DNA of 64,000 nucleotides. It comes from Pedobacter roseus (lineage in GTDB: Bacteria > Bacteroidota > Bacteroidia > Sphingobacteriales > Sphingobacteriaceae). The stretch spans positions 4,092,001 through 4,156,000 of the forward strand of contig NZ_CP060723.1 in the NCBI RefSeq assembly GCF_014395225.1, read 5' to 3'. Below are positions 8,363-17,126 of the stretch, one piece after another; the stretch's first letter is position 1, and every line of letters begins with the position of its first letter. Position numbers and translations under genes: made by a program. The notes under the pieces are model-generated. The model was not told the origin of the DNA and made no database searches. It saw nothing but the letters and a program-made list of their open reading frames with translations.

Positions 8363-9238
8363 TTAATCCCCGTCAATATATCTTTTTGTAATCGGCTGGT
8401 AAGAGTCGATCCTTCTATCCCTTAAAAAAGGCCAGTGTTTACGGAAGAAATCAGATTCTGATAAATCCAGTTCAACTACTTCAGTTTCCTCTAAATCGTG
8501 CGAACCTAAATAAAGCAATTTACCCTGTGCGTTTGTAGCAAAACTTCCGCCCCAGAATTTCATGGCACCATCTTGCTCAAAACCTACACGATTTACGCTT
8601 ACTACCGGAACACCGTTTGCCACTGCATGTGAGCGTTGAATGGTTTGCCAGGCATTGTATTGATCCTGATTGGTTTCTTCATCCTGATCAGTCGCCCAGC
8701 CAATTGCCGTTGGATAAAACATAATATCTGCACCCATTAATGCTGTAATGCGTGAAGCTTCCGGATACCACTGATCCCAACAGATCAGGATACCGATTTT
8801 AGCAAACTTGGTTTCGAAAACCTTATATCCCAAATCGCCAGGAGTAAAGTAGAATTTTTCGTAGAAAGCAGGATCATCCGGAATATGCATTTTGCGGTAT
8901 TTCCCTAAATATGAACCGTCAGCATCTAAAACAGCAGTAGTATTATGATACAAACCTTCAGCACGTTTCTCAAACAAAGAAGCGATAATTACCACGCCCA
9001 ATTCTTTGGCTACCACCTGCAAAGCATCAGTAGAAGGACCAGGAATAGCTTCTGCCAAATCGAAATTATCGTAATCTTCCACATCGCAGAAATACAGCGA
9101 AGTAAAAAGCTCCTGCAAACACACAATTTGCGCACCTTTTGCAGCTGCTTCTCTCACTTTTGCAATCGCTTTATCTAAATTTTCCTGCTTATCTTTAGTA
9201 CAACTCATTTGCACTAAGCCAACTTTTACTTTCTTCAT
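8363..9238 (-). CDS. aguB: N-carbamoylputrescine amidase (carbon-nitrogen hydrolase)
   Basis: A nitrilase-superfamily enzyme of 291 residues that converts N-carbamoylputrescine to putrescine, CO2 and ammonia in the cytosol. The Glu-Lys-Cys triad is visible: Glu43 in LQELF, Lys116 in KYRKMHIPDD and Cys153 in GILICWDQWYPEA. The length and the C-terminal FFRKHWPFLRDRRID match plant and bacterial AguB proteins. It is transcribed ahead of the agmatine deiminase gene on the same strand, with a four-helix-bundle gene in between. A CAAAGTTA (TAACTTTG on the minus strand) at 9344-9351 may be its -7 box. Confidence 0.93.
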   Translation of the reverse strand: MKKVKVGLVQMSCTKDKQENLDKAIAKVREAAAKGAQIVCLQELFTSLYFCDVEDYDNFDLAEAIPGPSTDALQVVAKELGVVIIASLFEKRAEGLYHNTTAVLDADGSYLGKYRKMHIPDDPAFYEKFYFTPGDLGYKVFETKFAKIGILICWDQWYPEASRITALMGADIMFYPTAIGWATDQDEETNQDQYNAWQTIQRSHAVANGVPVVSVNRVGFEQDGAMKFWGGSFATNAQGKLLYLGSHDLEETEVVELDLSESDFFRKHWPFLRDRRIDSYQPITKRYIDGD

Positions 9239-9622
9239 GTTTTCTGAAATGAGAGAATGAGAGAATGATTAATTGAGAGAATGTTATGGTAGTTATAAAC
9301 CACATTCACTCATTCAAAAATTCACTCATTCAAAATTAGGTTGCAAAGTTACTATTTTGTTTAAAAGTAGAACGGCATAATGATGTAATTGTTTTCTGTT
9401 TTTAGGAAAAGCAAAGGCAGCATTTCAAACGTTTATCAGTCGGGCTATCCATTATAGCTCCGATGAAACCTGTGAAACAAGCAAGCACGCCATAAAACAA
9501 CAAAGATAAGTGCTTAAATCGGAGGCTGCCATTTCTATCCCGTTTAGATAACATGGTTATTTGCTACTATTAACGTTGAACCCGCCTACTAACAAAGCAC
9601 CAACCAAAATCATTAACTAATA
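9239..9622. other. Intergenic region with AATGAGAG quasi-repeats and a dispersed repeat
   Basis: No gene is seen. The first 100 bp are near-tandem GAGAGAATGA text and its inverse (CACTCATTCAAAAATTCACTCATTC split around 9300-9335). A candidate -7 box for aguB is at 9344-9351. The rest contains a copy of the 67-bp palindromic element described separately at 9458-9524. Confidence 0.6.
9458..9524 (+). repeat. Dispersed palindromic element, family 2, copy 1
   Basis: The outer stem is CTCCGAT (9458-9464) with ATCGGAG (9518-9524) and the inner stem AAGCAC (9483-9488) with GTGCTT (9510-9515). The core GAAACCTGTGAAACAAGC is identical to an inverted copy at 19550-19617, while the outer stem differs but still pairs. 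Confidence 0.75.
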
Positions 9623-9655
9623 AAAAGAAAAAGCCCCGATTTTCATCGAGGCTTT
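9623..9655 (-). terminator. Intrinsic terminator of the SPFH gene
   Basis: Eleven-base arms AAAGCCCCGAT (9630-9640) and ATCGAGGCTTT (9645-9655) pair around a TTTC loop. On the minus strand the stem is followed by a T-rich tract, 20 bp after the SPFH stop codon. Confidence 0.88.
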
Positions 9656-9675
9656 CCAATCTGATTAAAACCAGA

Positions 9676-11643
9676 TTAAGGGTTAATATTGTCCTTTTTA
9701 GGTTTTGCTTTTGTTTCTACAATTTCTGCAACGGCTACCACTTCTTTACGTGCCTGAGGATCCATTAATTCCATCAGTTTCAAACCCAATAAGCCATCCA
9801 TTGCCGAACCGCCATGATTACCGCCATTGCCACCAATTAACACATCAGGGATCAGTTTTACATTACCTTTGGATAACTCTTCCGTAATTTTGTAACGGGT
9901 AAAGTTTTCGCCACCCAAAGCTTTCACAGCAAGCTCATAAGCTTCGGCAGTTGATTTACCTACGGCTAAAATTTTACCTGCTTCGGCACTACCGGTTAAT
10001 GAAATCTGTTCAGCCTCTGCCGATGCCCTTAATTTAATCGCTTCAGAATCTGCCTGAGCCCTCGCTTTTGTTGCTTCGGCCTCGGCATGGGCCCTCATTT
10101 TTGTAGCCTCAGCTTCAGCACCAACGGCTAATTTTACACCTGCGGCATCACCTTCCGATTTTTTTACAGTAGCACTTGCGGTACGTTCAGCTATCTCTAC
10201 GCTTTGTTGTGCCTTTACAATATCTTTCTGCATATCAGCAATCGCAGTTTCTTTCTCCATCCCCTGGCGCGTTTCCTGTGCCTGTTTCTGGGTTTCGTAA
10301 GTCACCTTTTGCTCTTCTGCAATTTTACGGTCGGTTAGGGTTTTCATTAACGATTCAGGCGGAACAATGTCACCAATCAGCGTATCAACCGCATTTACAT
10401 TATATTCATCAAGCACTTTACGGATATGTTCTTTAGCCGATTCCTGGCGTTCTTTACGTGTACTCAGGAAAGCAATTACATCACTTCCCTGTGCGGAGTT
10501 ACGGAAATAGTTACCAATAGTTGGCTCTAAAACCTGCGAAACCAAATTCACCATGTTACCAAAACGCGCAATTACTTTTGGTGCTTCTGTAGTAGGTACG
10601 TGGATAATTTGTGCAACATCCAAATTAAATGGGAAACCATCTTTAGAACGTACCGTAATGGTTGATAGGTTTTTGTCCAGATTGTGTGCTTCACTCCGTG
10701 CCGATGCCCAGTTTAACACCAGATTGGTGGTGGGCACCAGCTCTACCTTCATAATGTATTTGTTAATCGGATATTTGCCCGGGCCAAGTGGCTCCAGCCA
10801 AACACCTTTCGAGCCTTTGCCTACGATATTACCATGTTTAAAATCGGCGCCGGTTAAGTCATTGCCATCTGTACCAATAAATGAGATCACCACGCCTACA
10901 TAACCGATGGCAATTTCCGTCATTGGGATCTCCTCCAATTGGATTGCCCAGGGATTAAGGTTATAAGAACCCGCCAAAATTACCTGCGGTTGCAAACCAC
11001 GGTTACCGCCTTGCTTGATGAAAGCATCGAAGTTCTGGAAATTGTTGTGGCCTTCCACCAGTTTACCCGCGATCTGATTGGCTTCAATCGGTAAACCATC
11101 TAGCGTGGTTACAATGCCTACCATACTTTCCTGAATCCGGATCATATCGGTAACAGAAACCTGGAATAGCATGGTATTGATACGATAGGAACCCGAGGTG
11201 ATATAAGAGGTTTGCCTGCCTCGCTGACCGCCATTTTCGAGGAATTTCACCGCATCCTGAAAGTTATCAGACTCTACCCTTTGCCCCAGAATATTACCCG
11301 TTGGGATTTCTGAACCATCTTTGGCCATAATCAGTCCGATTTTACCTTCCGGAATAATGGTAAACTGTTCCATGGTTACACTGTACTGCCAAAACCACAT
11401 CCCGAAATACAATCCCGGCGCCAGTGTTTTTCCCTGGAAACCAGCTTCGCCTTTAACGGCAATGATGCGACCATCGGGCAGTTCGCGGTCGGAACCAAAG
11501 AGTACGAATTTTTTGGTAATCAACCCGATCCTGTCTTCGGGGACAATCACCATCCCGAATAAGAAGCGTAAAATATATTTGTATAAAACGATGCACAACA
11601 GTGCCACTAAAACCCACCAGTAATTAGAAATGAGCGCTTCCAT
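9676..11643 (-). CDS. SPFH domain (flotillin-like) membrane protein
   Basis: A 655-residue protein with one N-terminal membrane segment (about 8-34), a band-7/SPFH region (about 35-420) and a long Ala/Glu/Lys-rich coiled coil (about 430-590). The coil holds near-repeats such as AHAEAEATKARAQADSEAIK. A Gly/His-rich piece (GGNGGNHGGSAM) precedes the C-terminus. Flotillin-type proteins form oligomers at lipid-ordered membrane patches. The N-terminus repeats IPEGKIGLI-like text several times, as is usual for the large Bacteroidota versions. It has its own terminator, and the upstream spacer holds a perfect 26-bp palindrome. Confidence 0.88.
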   Translation of the reverse strand: MEALISNYWWVLVALLCIVLYKYILRFLFGMVIVPEDRIGLITKKFVLFGSDRELPDGRIIAVKGEAGFQGKTLAPGLYFGMWFWQYSVTMEQFTIIPEGKIGLIMAKDGSEIPTGNILGQRVESDNFQDAVKFLENGGQRGRQTSYITSGSYRINTMLFQVSVTDMIRIQESMVGIVTTLDGLPIEANQIAGKLVEGHNNFQNFDAFIKQGGNRGLQPQVILAGSYNLNPWAIQLEEIPMTEIAIGYVGVVISFIGTDGNDLTGADFKHGNIVGKGSKGVWLEPLGPGKYPINKYIMKVELVPTTNLVLNWASARSEAHNLDKNLSTITVRSKDGFPFNLDVAQIIHVPTTEAPKVIARFGNMVNLVSQVLEPTIGNYFRNSAQGSDVIAFLSTRKERQESAKEHIRKVLDEYNVNAVDTLIGDIVPPESLMKTLTDRKIAEEQKVTYETQKQAQETRQGMEKETAIADMQKDIVKAQQSVEIAERTASATVKKSEGDAAGVKLAVGAEAEATKMRAHAEAEATKARAQADSEAIKLRASAEAEQISLTGSAEAGKILAVGKSTAEAYELAVKALGGENFTRYKITEELSKGNVKLIPDVLIGGNGGNHGGSAMDGLLGLKLMELMDPQARKEVVAVAEIVETKAKPKKDNINP

Positions 11644-12061
11644 AATGTTCTATATTTTTCTTTTTTTTAGTGCCTGATAAACCATTTATCAAGCACGATA
11701 TAGATATCAAATGATGTGCTTTGTTACCATTTTTAACACTTATTTTTAAACTATTTTTCATTGATTCTAAGGCCTTAAAAATGACTCAGGATCGATTAAG
11801 AGTAAAATGTCATCTGCAGATGACATTTTGCAGAACAACCTAACTGAACGCTTATAAACATCAAAAACTAACCATTTAGGTTCCGGGAAATATCTGCAAA
11901 AATTTTAATTGTATAAATTACAATTAATAAGAAAAATGTGTCCTTTTTTAGACCTATACAATTGACCGGATTGGGATACACCGATGAATCAGTTTTACTG
12001 ATTTTAGATTAAATAAAACTGCCTGATATAAGTATTTTTTAAGAACAGCGCAGAATCCAGG
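11644..12061. other. Intergenic region upstream of the SPFH gene
   Basis: No gene is seen in this A+T-rich stretch. It holds AACCATTTATCAAGCACG-type text near 11680 and the perfect palindrome at 11804-11829. No consensus -33/-7 pair was found. Confidence 0.5.
11804..11829. promoter_or_regulatory. Perfect 26-bp palindrome upstream of the SPFH gene (possible operator)
   Basis: AAAATGTCATCTG (11804-11816) is directly followed by its exact reverse complement (11817-11829). There is no loop, which suits a dimeric DNA-binding protein better than a terminator. It lies about 160 bp upstream of the SPFH start codon. The cognate regulator is unknown. Confidence 0.45.
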
Positions 12062-12159
12062 TTAACTAAACCCGATTGCACGAATGCCGATTACTTCAAT
12101 CGGCAGAAGGAAAAGCGGGACAGGAACCAACCTAAAAGTACAGGAACCTGCTTTTCAAA
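12062..12159 (+). repeat. Dispersed palindromic element, family 1, copy 1
   Basis: It starts TTAACTAAACCCGAT (12062-12076), has the hairpin TGCCGATT-ACTTC-AATCGGCA (12085-12105), then AGCGGGAC (12114-12121), and ends CCTGCTTTTCAAA (12147-12159). Related copies are at 19698-19789 and 33119-33213, and the ends recur in the 61.4-62.2 kb array. Confidence 0.75.
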
Positions 12160-12194
12160 TGATTTTAAAGAAAAAGGCACGAAAATCACAATTG

Positions 12195-12416
12195 TTACAC
12201 GCCAATCTCTTCTCTATATTCTTGCTGTAATTCGAATAAACATTTGGCGCAGAGGCAACCATCATACAGTTCGGAGATATACTGTACTTCGTTAATACTA
12301 AGCTGCACCACACTGCACTGGCACTTGGTATAAGAATTTGCCTTGCACTCAATAGCACTGTTGCATCGCTCGCAAGGAATGATTTCGTGTTTGGCGCTAT
12401 GGATGTTTGAAGACAT
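12195..12416 (-). CDS. Cysteine-rich CWC family protein
   Basis: A small protein of 73 residues with a Cys pattern for one or two metal sites: CERC, ECKAN, CQC and CLCAKCL, nine Cys in all. This matches the cysteine-rich CWC family, small cytosolic proteins of unknown function common in Bacteroidota and Proteobacteria. Zn2+ binding is an inference from the Cys spacing. The ATG at 12416 gives the family's usual length. An overlapping longer frame is less plausible. It lies upstream of nrdA's 3' end with a hairpin between them, so it is likely a single-gene unit. Confidence 0.8.
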   Translation of the reverse strand: MSSNIHSAKHEIIPCERCNSAIECKANSYTKCQCSVVQLSINEVQYISELYDGCLCAKCLFELQQEYREEIGV

Positions 12417-12522
12417 TTTAAAGTTCTATTGTTCATTGGTTCATTAGTCATTAGTGAAATCGCTATTGGCATTGGGCAAAACCAATGGCTGATGAATTAA
12501 TGAACCTATACAAAAGTAATTA

Positions 12523-12558
12523 CAAAAAATAAGGTTTTGAGCGTTTGCCCAAAACCTT
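12523..12558 (-). terminator. Intrinsic terminator of nrdA
   Basis: AAGGTTTTG (12531-12539) pairs with CAAAACCTT (12550-12558). On the minus strand the stem is followed by ATTTTTTG, 64 bp after the nrdA stop codon. Confidence 0.85.
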
Positions 12559-12621
12559 ACTTAATTTTGAATATTTAATCGGCAAGCAGGCCTTAAACCT
12601 TCCGCCTTCCTACCCTCTACC

Positions 12622-15006
12622 TTATCCTGAACAGCTAATGCAGCCTTCTTCCATCGAACAAACTGGTCCGTCAACGATTTCTTCTGCAACCTGATCTTGT
12701 GTCATCTCAGCTGGGATAACCGCTTCAATTGCTTTACCACCCTGATTTTCTACCGTAAACTTAACTGCCTGAGAAGCTGCCTGTGTACGTAAGTAATACA
12801 TACCGGTTTTCAAACCTTTCTCCCATGCGTAGAAGTGCATTGAAGTTAATTTTGAAGTATTTGGTGCGTTTACGAACAAGTTTAACGATTGCGACTGGCA
12901 GATATAAGCACCTCGATCGGCAGCCATATCAATGATGTTACGCATCTTGATCTCCCAAACGGTTTTATATAATTCCTTGATGTAATCAGGAATAGTATCA
13001 ATTGCCTGGATTGAACCGTTAGCCAATATGATCTGATTTTTCATATCGTTGTTCCACAAACCTAATGATACTAAATCTTTCAATAAGTGTTTGTTTACCA
13101 CCACAAACTCTCCACTTAATACACGACGGGTGTAAATGTTTGAGGTATATGGTTCGAAACATTCGTTGTTACCCAAAATCTGCGAAGTAGATGCAGTTGG
13201 CATTGGCGCAACCAATAACGAGTTGTACACACCATCTTTAACTACTTTCTTGCGCAATGCATTCCAGTCCCAACGGCCACTATCTGGTGTAACATTCCAT
13301 AAATCGAACTGGAATTTACCTTTTGATAACGGAGAACCTTTAAATGTTTGGTAAGGACCATTTTTCACAGCTAAATCGTGTGAAGCTGTCATTGAAGCGA
13401 AATAAATGGTTTCGAAAATGTCTTTATTTAAACGTTTCGCCTCATCACTTTCGAAAGGTAAACGCATTAAGATAAAAGCATCAGCCAAACCTTGTACACC
13501 TAAACCAACCGGACGGTGACGCATGTTTGAGTTTTCTGCTTCCTGTACAGGATAATAGTTATGATCGATGATTTTATTCAGGTTTAAAGTAGCCTGATAA
13601 GTTACATCATATAATTTTTGGTGATCGAAAGCACCGTTGATTACGAAACGAGGTAATGCCAGTGAAGCTAAGTTACAAACGGCAACTTCATCTTTAGAAG
13701 TATACTCGATAATTTCGGTACACAGGTTAGAACTTTTAATGGTACCTAAATTCTGCTGGTTAGATTTGCTGTTCGCTGCATCTTTAAACAACATGTATGG
13801 TGTACCAGTTTCAATCTGCGAATCTAAGATGGCAAACCAAAGTTCCTGTGCTTTAACCGTTCTACGCCCACGCTTTTCAGCTTCGTATTTAGTGTAAAGT
13901 GCTTCAAACTCAGCTCCGAAACAATCGGCCAAACCTGGTGCTTCGTGTGGACAGAATAGGGTCCAATCGCCATTATCTTTAACACGTTGCATAAACAAAT
14001 CGTTAATCCAAAGGGCATAGAATAAATCGCGCGCACGCATTTCTTCTTTACCATGGTTTTTACGAAGATCTAAGAATTCGAAAACATCTGCATGCCAAGG
14101 CTCTAAATAAATAGCAAATGCACCTTTACGCTTACCTCCACCTTGATCTACGTAACGGGCCGTATCGTTAAATACGCGTAACATTGGAATAATACCATTA
14201 CTAGTACCGTTTGTACCACCAATATATGAACCCGTTGCACGGATGTTGTGTATACTTAAACCGATACCACCAGCACTTTGCGAAATTTTAGCGGTTTGCT
14301 TCAAAGTATCGTAAATACCTTCAATACTGTCATCCTGCATGGTTAACAAGAAACATGACGACATTTGAGGTTTTGGTGTAGCGGCATTGAACAAAGTTGG
14401 TGTAGCATGTGTAAACCAACGCTCACTCATTAAGTTGTAGGTTTTGATTGCGCTCTCGATATCTTCTTTGTGGATACCAACAGAAACACGCATAAACAAA
14501 TGTTGCGGGCGTTCTACAATCTGACCGTTAACTTTTAAAAGGTAAGATTTTTCTAAAGTTTTGAAACCGAAATAATCGAAACCAAAATCACGGTCGTAAA
14601 TGATAGAACTATCTAAAATATCCTTATTTTTTTCTATAATCTCAAAAACATCATCAGCAATAAGCGGAGCCGCTTTCTGTGCTTTCGGGTCGAAATATTC
14701 GTACAACATTTTCATCGTACCCGAGAATGATTTAGTGGTGTTTTTATGCAAGTTCGAAACCGCTATACGCGATGCCAGCAAAGCATAATCAGGGTGCTTA
14801 GTAGTTAACGATGCAGCAGTTTCTGCAGCAAGGTTATCAAGCTCTGATGTAGTAACCCCATCATATAAACCTTCGATTACCTTTTTGGCCACATCGATCG
14901 GGTCTACAAGGTCTGAATTCAAACTATAGCACAACTTTTGAATACGCGCTGTGATTTTGTCAAATTGCACCGCTTCTTTGCGGCCATCTCTTTTTAGTAC
15001 GAACAT
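12622..15006 (-). CDS. nrdA: Ribonucleoside-diphosphate reductase alpha subunit (class Ia)
   Basis: The large subunit (794 residues) reduces ribonucleoside diphosphates to deoxyribonucleotides with the radical-carrying beta subunit, in the cytosol. Residues 1-90 form an ATP-cone (FVLKRDGRKEAVQFDKIT), the activity site for dATP/ATP. The catalytic barrel shows PQMSSCFLL, SSNLCTEI and VAVCNLASLAL (active-site Cys and substrate loop), and PMPTASTSQILGNNECFEP. The C-terminal CISCSG carries the Cys pair that re-reduces the active site. The sequence is of the eukaryote-like subclass. nrdB follows upstream on the same strand, 169 bp away, across repeat text. Confidence 0.97.
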   Translation of the reverse strand: MFVLKRDGRKEAVQFDKITARIQKLCYSLNSDLVDPIDVAKKVIEGLYDGVTTSELDNLAAETAASLTTKHPDYALLASRIAVSNLHKNTTKSFSGTMKMLYEYFDPKAQKAAPLIADDVFEIIEKNKDILDSSIIYDRDFGFDYFGFKTLEKSYLLKVNGQIVERPQHLFMRVSVGIHKEDIESAIKTYNLMSERWFTHATPTLFNAATPKPQMSSCFLLTMQDDSIEGIYDTLKQTAKISQSAGGIGLSIHNIRATGSYIGGTNGTSNGIIPMLRVFNDTARYVDQGGGKRKGAFAIYLEPWHADVFEFLDLRKNHGKEEMRARDLFYALWINDLFMQRVKDNGDWTLFCPHEAPGLADCFGAEFEALYTKYEAEKRGRRTVKAQELWFAILDSQIETGTPYMLFKDAANSKSNQQNLGTIKSSNLCTEIIEYTSKDEVAVCNLASLALPRFVINGAFDHQKLYDVTYQATLNLNKIIDHNYYPVQEAENSNMRHRPVGLGVQGLADAFILMRLPFESDEAKRLNKDIFETIYFASMTASHDLAVKNGPYQTFKGSPLSKGKFQFDLWNVTPDSGRWDWNALRKKVVKDGVYNSLLVAPMPTASTSQILGNNECFEPYTSNIYTRRVLSGEFVVVNKHLLKDLVSLGLWNNDMKNQIILANGSIQAIDTIPDYIKELYKTVWEIKMRNIIDMAADRGAYICQSQSLNLFVNAPNTSKLTSMHFYAWEKGLKTGMYYLRTQAASQAVKFTVENQGGKAIEAVIPAEMTQDQVAEEIVDGPVCSMEEGCISCSG

Positions 15007-15175
15007 ATTTTATGAGATTTAAGTTTATGTTAAGTCGTGAGTATCAAGTATCAAGACTTAATCATCACTTTTGTATTTTTTGTTATTTATTAATTAGTAT
15101 CGAGAGCGGGTAATTAGTATCAAGTAACTAGTATCGAGTAGCAAGATTAAACCTTCTACCTTTTAACCCTCTACC
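15007..15175. repeat. AGTATCAAGTATC quasi-repeats between nrdB and nrdA
   Basis: The spacer holds GAGTATCAAGTATCAAG (15038-15055), TTAGTATCGAGAGC, TTAGTATCAAGTAACTAGTA and TATCGAGTAGCAAG (to about 15146), then a CTTCTACCTTTTAACCCTCTACC pair. No gene is seen. A related GTATCAAGTATTAGG phrase is at 29338-29355. Confidence 0.6.
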
Positions 15176-16147
15176 TTAAAAGTCTTCATCTAAAGAAAAC
15201 GCCTGTTTATTATTATCAGCAGAGGTTAATACGCCGCTTTTTTGATAATCACCTACACGTTTTTCGAAGAAATTGGTTTTACCCTGCAATGAAATCATTT
15301 CCATAAAATCGAATGGATTGGTTGCATTGTAGATTTTTTTATAACCCAGCTCCTGTAACCATCTGTCGGCCACAAACTCGATATATTGGCTCATTAATTT
15401 TGCATTCATACCAATTAGCGCTACTGGCAAGGCATCGGTAATAAATTCTTTTTCAATTTCAACCGCATCGCTGATGATACCATGAACTGCTTCTTCGCTT
15501 AACTTATTGCTCAACATACTGTACAATAAACAAGCAAATTCGCAGTGAGAACCTTCATCTCTAGAGATCAGCTCGTTACTGAAAGTTAATCCTGGCATTA
15601 AACCACGTTTTTTTAACCAGAAAATAGAGCAGAAACTTCCGCTGAAGAAAATACCTTCAACTGCAGCAAAAGCGACTAAACGTTCTGCAAAAGTTCCGTT
15701 TTCGATCCAGCGTAAAGCCCATTCTGCTTTTCTTTTTACTGCAGGAACAGTATCAATTGCATGGAACAAACGGTCTTTTTCTTCAGGATCTTTAATATAA
15801 GTATCGATTAACAAGGCGTAGGTTTCGGCATGGATGTTTTCCATCATAATCTGGAAACCATAAAAACAACGTGCTTCTGGCAATTGAACTTCACTCATGA
15901 AGTTTACTGCAAGGTTTTCGTTCACGATACCATCACTAGCAGAAAAGAAAGCAAGGATGTGCGAAATAAAATGTCTTTCGCCATCATTTAAATTGTCCCA
16001 GTGTTTCTGATCGTCAGAAAGATCAATCTCTTCTGCCGTCCAAAAACTAGCTTCGGTCTTTTTATACATTTCCCAAATTGCCGGGTACTTAATCGGCAAA
16101 AGCACAAATCTATCTTTGTTTTCTTGTAGTAATAATTCCTGTTCCAT
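15176..16147 (-). CDS. nrdB: Ribonucleotide reductase beta subunit (class Ia)
   Basis: The small subunit (323 residues) carries the di-iron/tyrosyl-radical cofactor that starts catalysis in NrdA. Iron ligands and the radical Tyr appear in the order expected for eukaryote-like R2: EASFWTAEEIDLSDD, CFYGFQIMMENIHAETYAL, FAAVEGIFFSGSF and NELISRDEGSHCEFACLLY. The C-terminal FSLDEDF is the tail that docks on NrdA. It is the promoter-proximal gene of the nrdB-nrdA pair. The upstream spacer has a candidate -7 box at 16398. No clear NrdR box pair was recognised. Confidence 0.97.
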   Translation of the reverse strand: MEQELLLQENKDRFVLLPIKYPAIWEMYKKTEASFWTAEEIDLSDDQKHWDNLNDGERHFISHILAFFSASDGIVNENLAVNFMSEVQLPEARCFYGFQIMMENIHAETYALLIDTYIKDPEEKDRLFHAIDTVPAVKRKAEWALRWIENGTFAERLVAFAAVEGIFFSGSFCSIFWLKKRGLMPGLTFSNELISRDEGSHCEFACLLYSMLSNKLSEEAVHGIISDAVEIEKEFITDALPVALIGMNAKLMSQYIEFVADRWLQELGYKKIYNATNPFDFMEMISLQGKTNFFEKRVGDYQKSGVLTSADNNKQAFSLDEDF

Positions 16148-16601
16148 ACGCTGATATTTTTAATTCTATTTTTTTAACAGAGCCGACAAAGGCACGCATC
16201 CATCAATTTTATATGATGATTGTAATGTCTTTTATCAAAACGCTGTTGTGAAAGTGCTAACCCTATTGCCTGACAAACAACTGAGTTTTTAGTTAGGAAA
16301 ATTTAAATTTGCAATCGGGATGATGTACTTATAAATTACTAAAAACTAAGCTTTTATATTTGTTTTCAAGCGCAAGAAGTTAAAGAACTTTGTTGAACAA
16401 ATATATATACGGTGGCCCTTTTTTGTGAACCAAAGTTGTTAACACCCTCCCCGATTGCTGGGGAAAAACGATCAGTCAAATATCATTTTCAAGCGAAAAA
16501 AAAGCTAATCGTTTCTTTTAAAGGGTTTAGCAAACAAAAAAGAGTGTTAATAACTTAAATTTGAGGGGTGTAATAAGCCTGAAATAGAGCTAAAAAGGGT
16601 A
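16148..16601. other. Intergenic region upstream of nrdB
   Basis: No gene is seen. It holds the candidate -7 box at 16398-16405, a small hairpin CCCCGATTGCTGGGG at about 16449-16463 and two GTTGTTAACA/GTGTTAATAA-like stretches (16435-16445, 16543-16553). Any of these could belong to a DNA-replication-linked control of nrdB, but nothing specific was identified. Confidence 0.45.
16398..16405 (-). promoter_or_regulatory. Candidate -7 box for nrdBA
   Basis: CAAATATA reads TATATTTG on the minus strand, matching TAnnTTTG. A TTTG lies 25 bp further upstream (16431-16434), longer than the usual 19-21 bp spacer. The implied leader is about 245 nt. Confidence 0.35.
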
Positions 16602-16982
16602 TTACTCTACAGTATAACTCAAGCTCACTTTGGCGATGCCTTTACGGTAGATACCGATCTCTTTGGCAGCACGTTCTGACAGATCTATAGCCAGTTTTTT
16701 AGCGTATGGGCCACGGTCGTTTACCTTCACCACTACCGATTTTCCGTTATCCGGATTGGTTACGGTAACCAGGGTACCAAATGGAAGTGTGCGATGGGCG
16801 GCCGTGAGTTTTTTAGCCCGGTATTTAGCGCCGCTGGTGGTACGGCGGCCTTCGAATTTTCTGTGGTAATAAGTAGCGAGAACTGTTTTTTTGATACTGT
16901 CTGGTTCGTTCGATGAATCAGAATTTTGTGCTTGACCTTGTAAAAACAGGAAACAAAAACTTAATAACAGCAGATACTTCAT
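16602..16982 (-). CDS. RlpA-type septal ring lytic transglycosylase family protein
   Basis: A small secreted protein of 126 residues with a signal peptide (about 1-19, ending GQAQ) and a double-psi beta-barrel domain (about 36-124). Family motifs are ATYYHRKFEGRRTTSG, ALPFGT-like LPFGTLVTVTN, VKVNDRGPYAK and DLSERAAKEIG. RlpA proteins act on peptidoglycan lacking stem peptides. This one has only the RlpA barrel and no SPOR domain, so its localisation and activity may differ from the E. coli protein. A promoter candidate lies immediately upstream. Confidence 0.9.
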   Translation of the reverse strand: MKYLLLLSFCFLFLQGQAQNSDSSNEPDSIKKTVLATYYHRKFEGRRTTSGAKYRAKKLTAAHRTLPFGTLVTVTNPDNGKSVVVKVNDRGPYAKKLAIDLSERAAKEIGIYRKGIAKVSLSYTVE

Positions 16983-17008
16983 AGGCTAAATTTTCTTTAT
17001 CGAGCCTG

Positions 17009-17036
17009 CAAATATAAGCATTTAGTTTATAATCAA
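17009..17036 (-). promoter_or_regulatory. Promoter candidate for the RlpA gene
   Basis: CAAATATA (17009-17016) is TATATTTG on the minus strand. A TTG (17034-17036) lies 17 bp further upstream, within the TTG-N17-23-TAnnTTTG pattern known from Flavobacterium. The implied leader is about 20 nt. Confidence 0.5.
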
Positions 17037-17069
17037 TAATTTGTGGAAAAACAGCCTGATTTGGTGCAT

Positions 17070-17101
17070 TAAAAAAGGCGTACAACTTATCGCCGTACGC
17101 C
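17070..17101 (-). terminator. Intrinsic terminator of msrB
   Basis: GGCGTAC (17077-17083) pairs with GTACGCC (17095-17101). On the minus strand a run of T follows, 26 bp after the msrB stop codon. Confidence 0.85.
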
Positions 17102-17126
17102 CCTACCTAACCCTACTATACCCACC

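Noticed and set aside
8213..8425. Open frame between aguB and the four-helix-bundle gene.
   Set aside because: It runs through quasi-repeats into the antisense of aguB and shows no family.
12155..12472. Longer frame overlapping the CWC gene.
   Set aside because: The 73-residue frame has the conserved Cys pattern, while the longer one covers repeat DNA and shows no family.
16148..16601. NrdR boxes upstream of nrdB.
   Set aside because: The TATATATA-like text at 16400 lacks the ACAC/GTGT flanks and a second box at the expected spacing.
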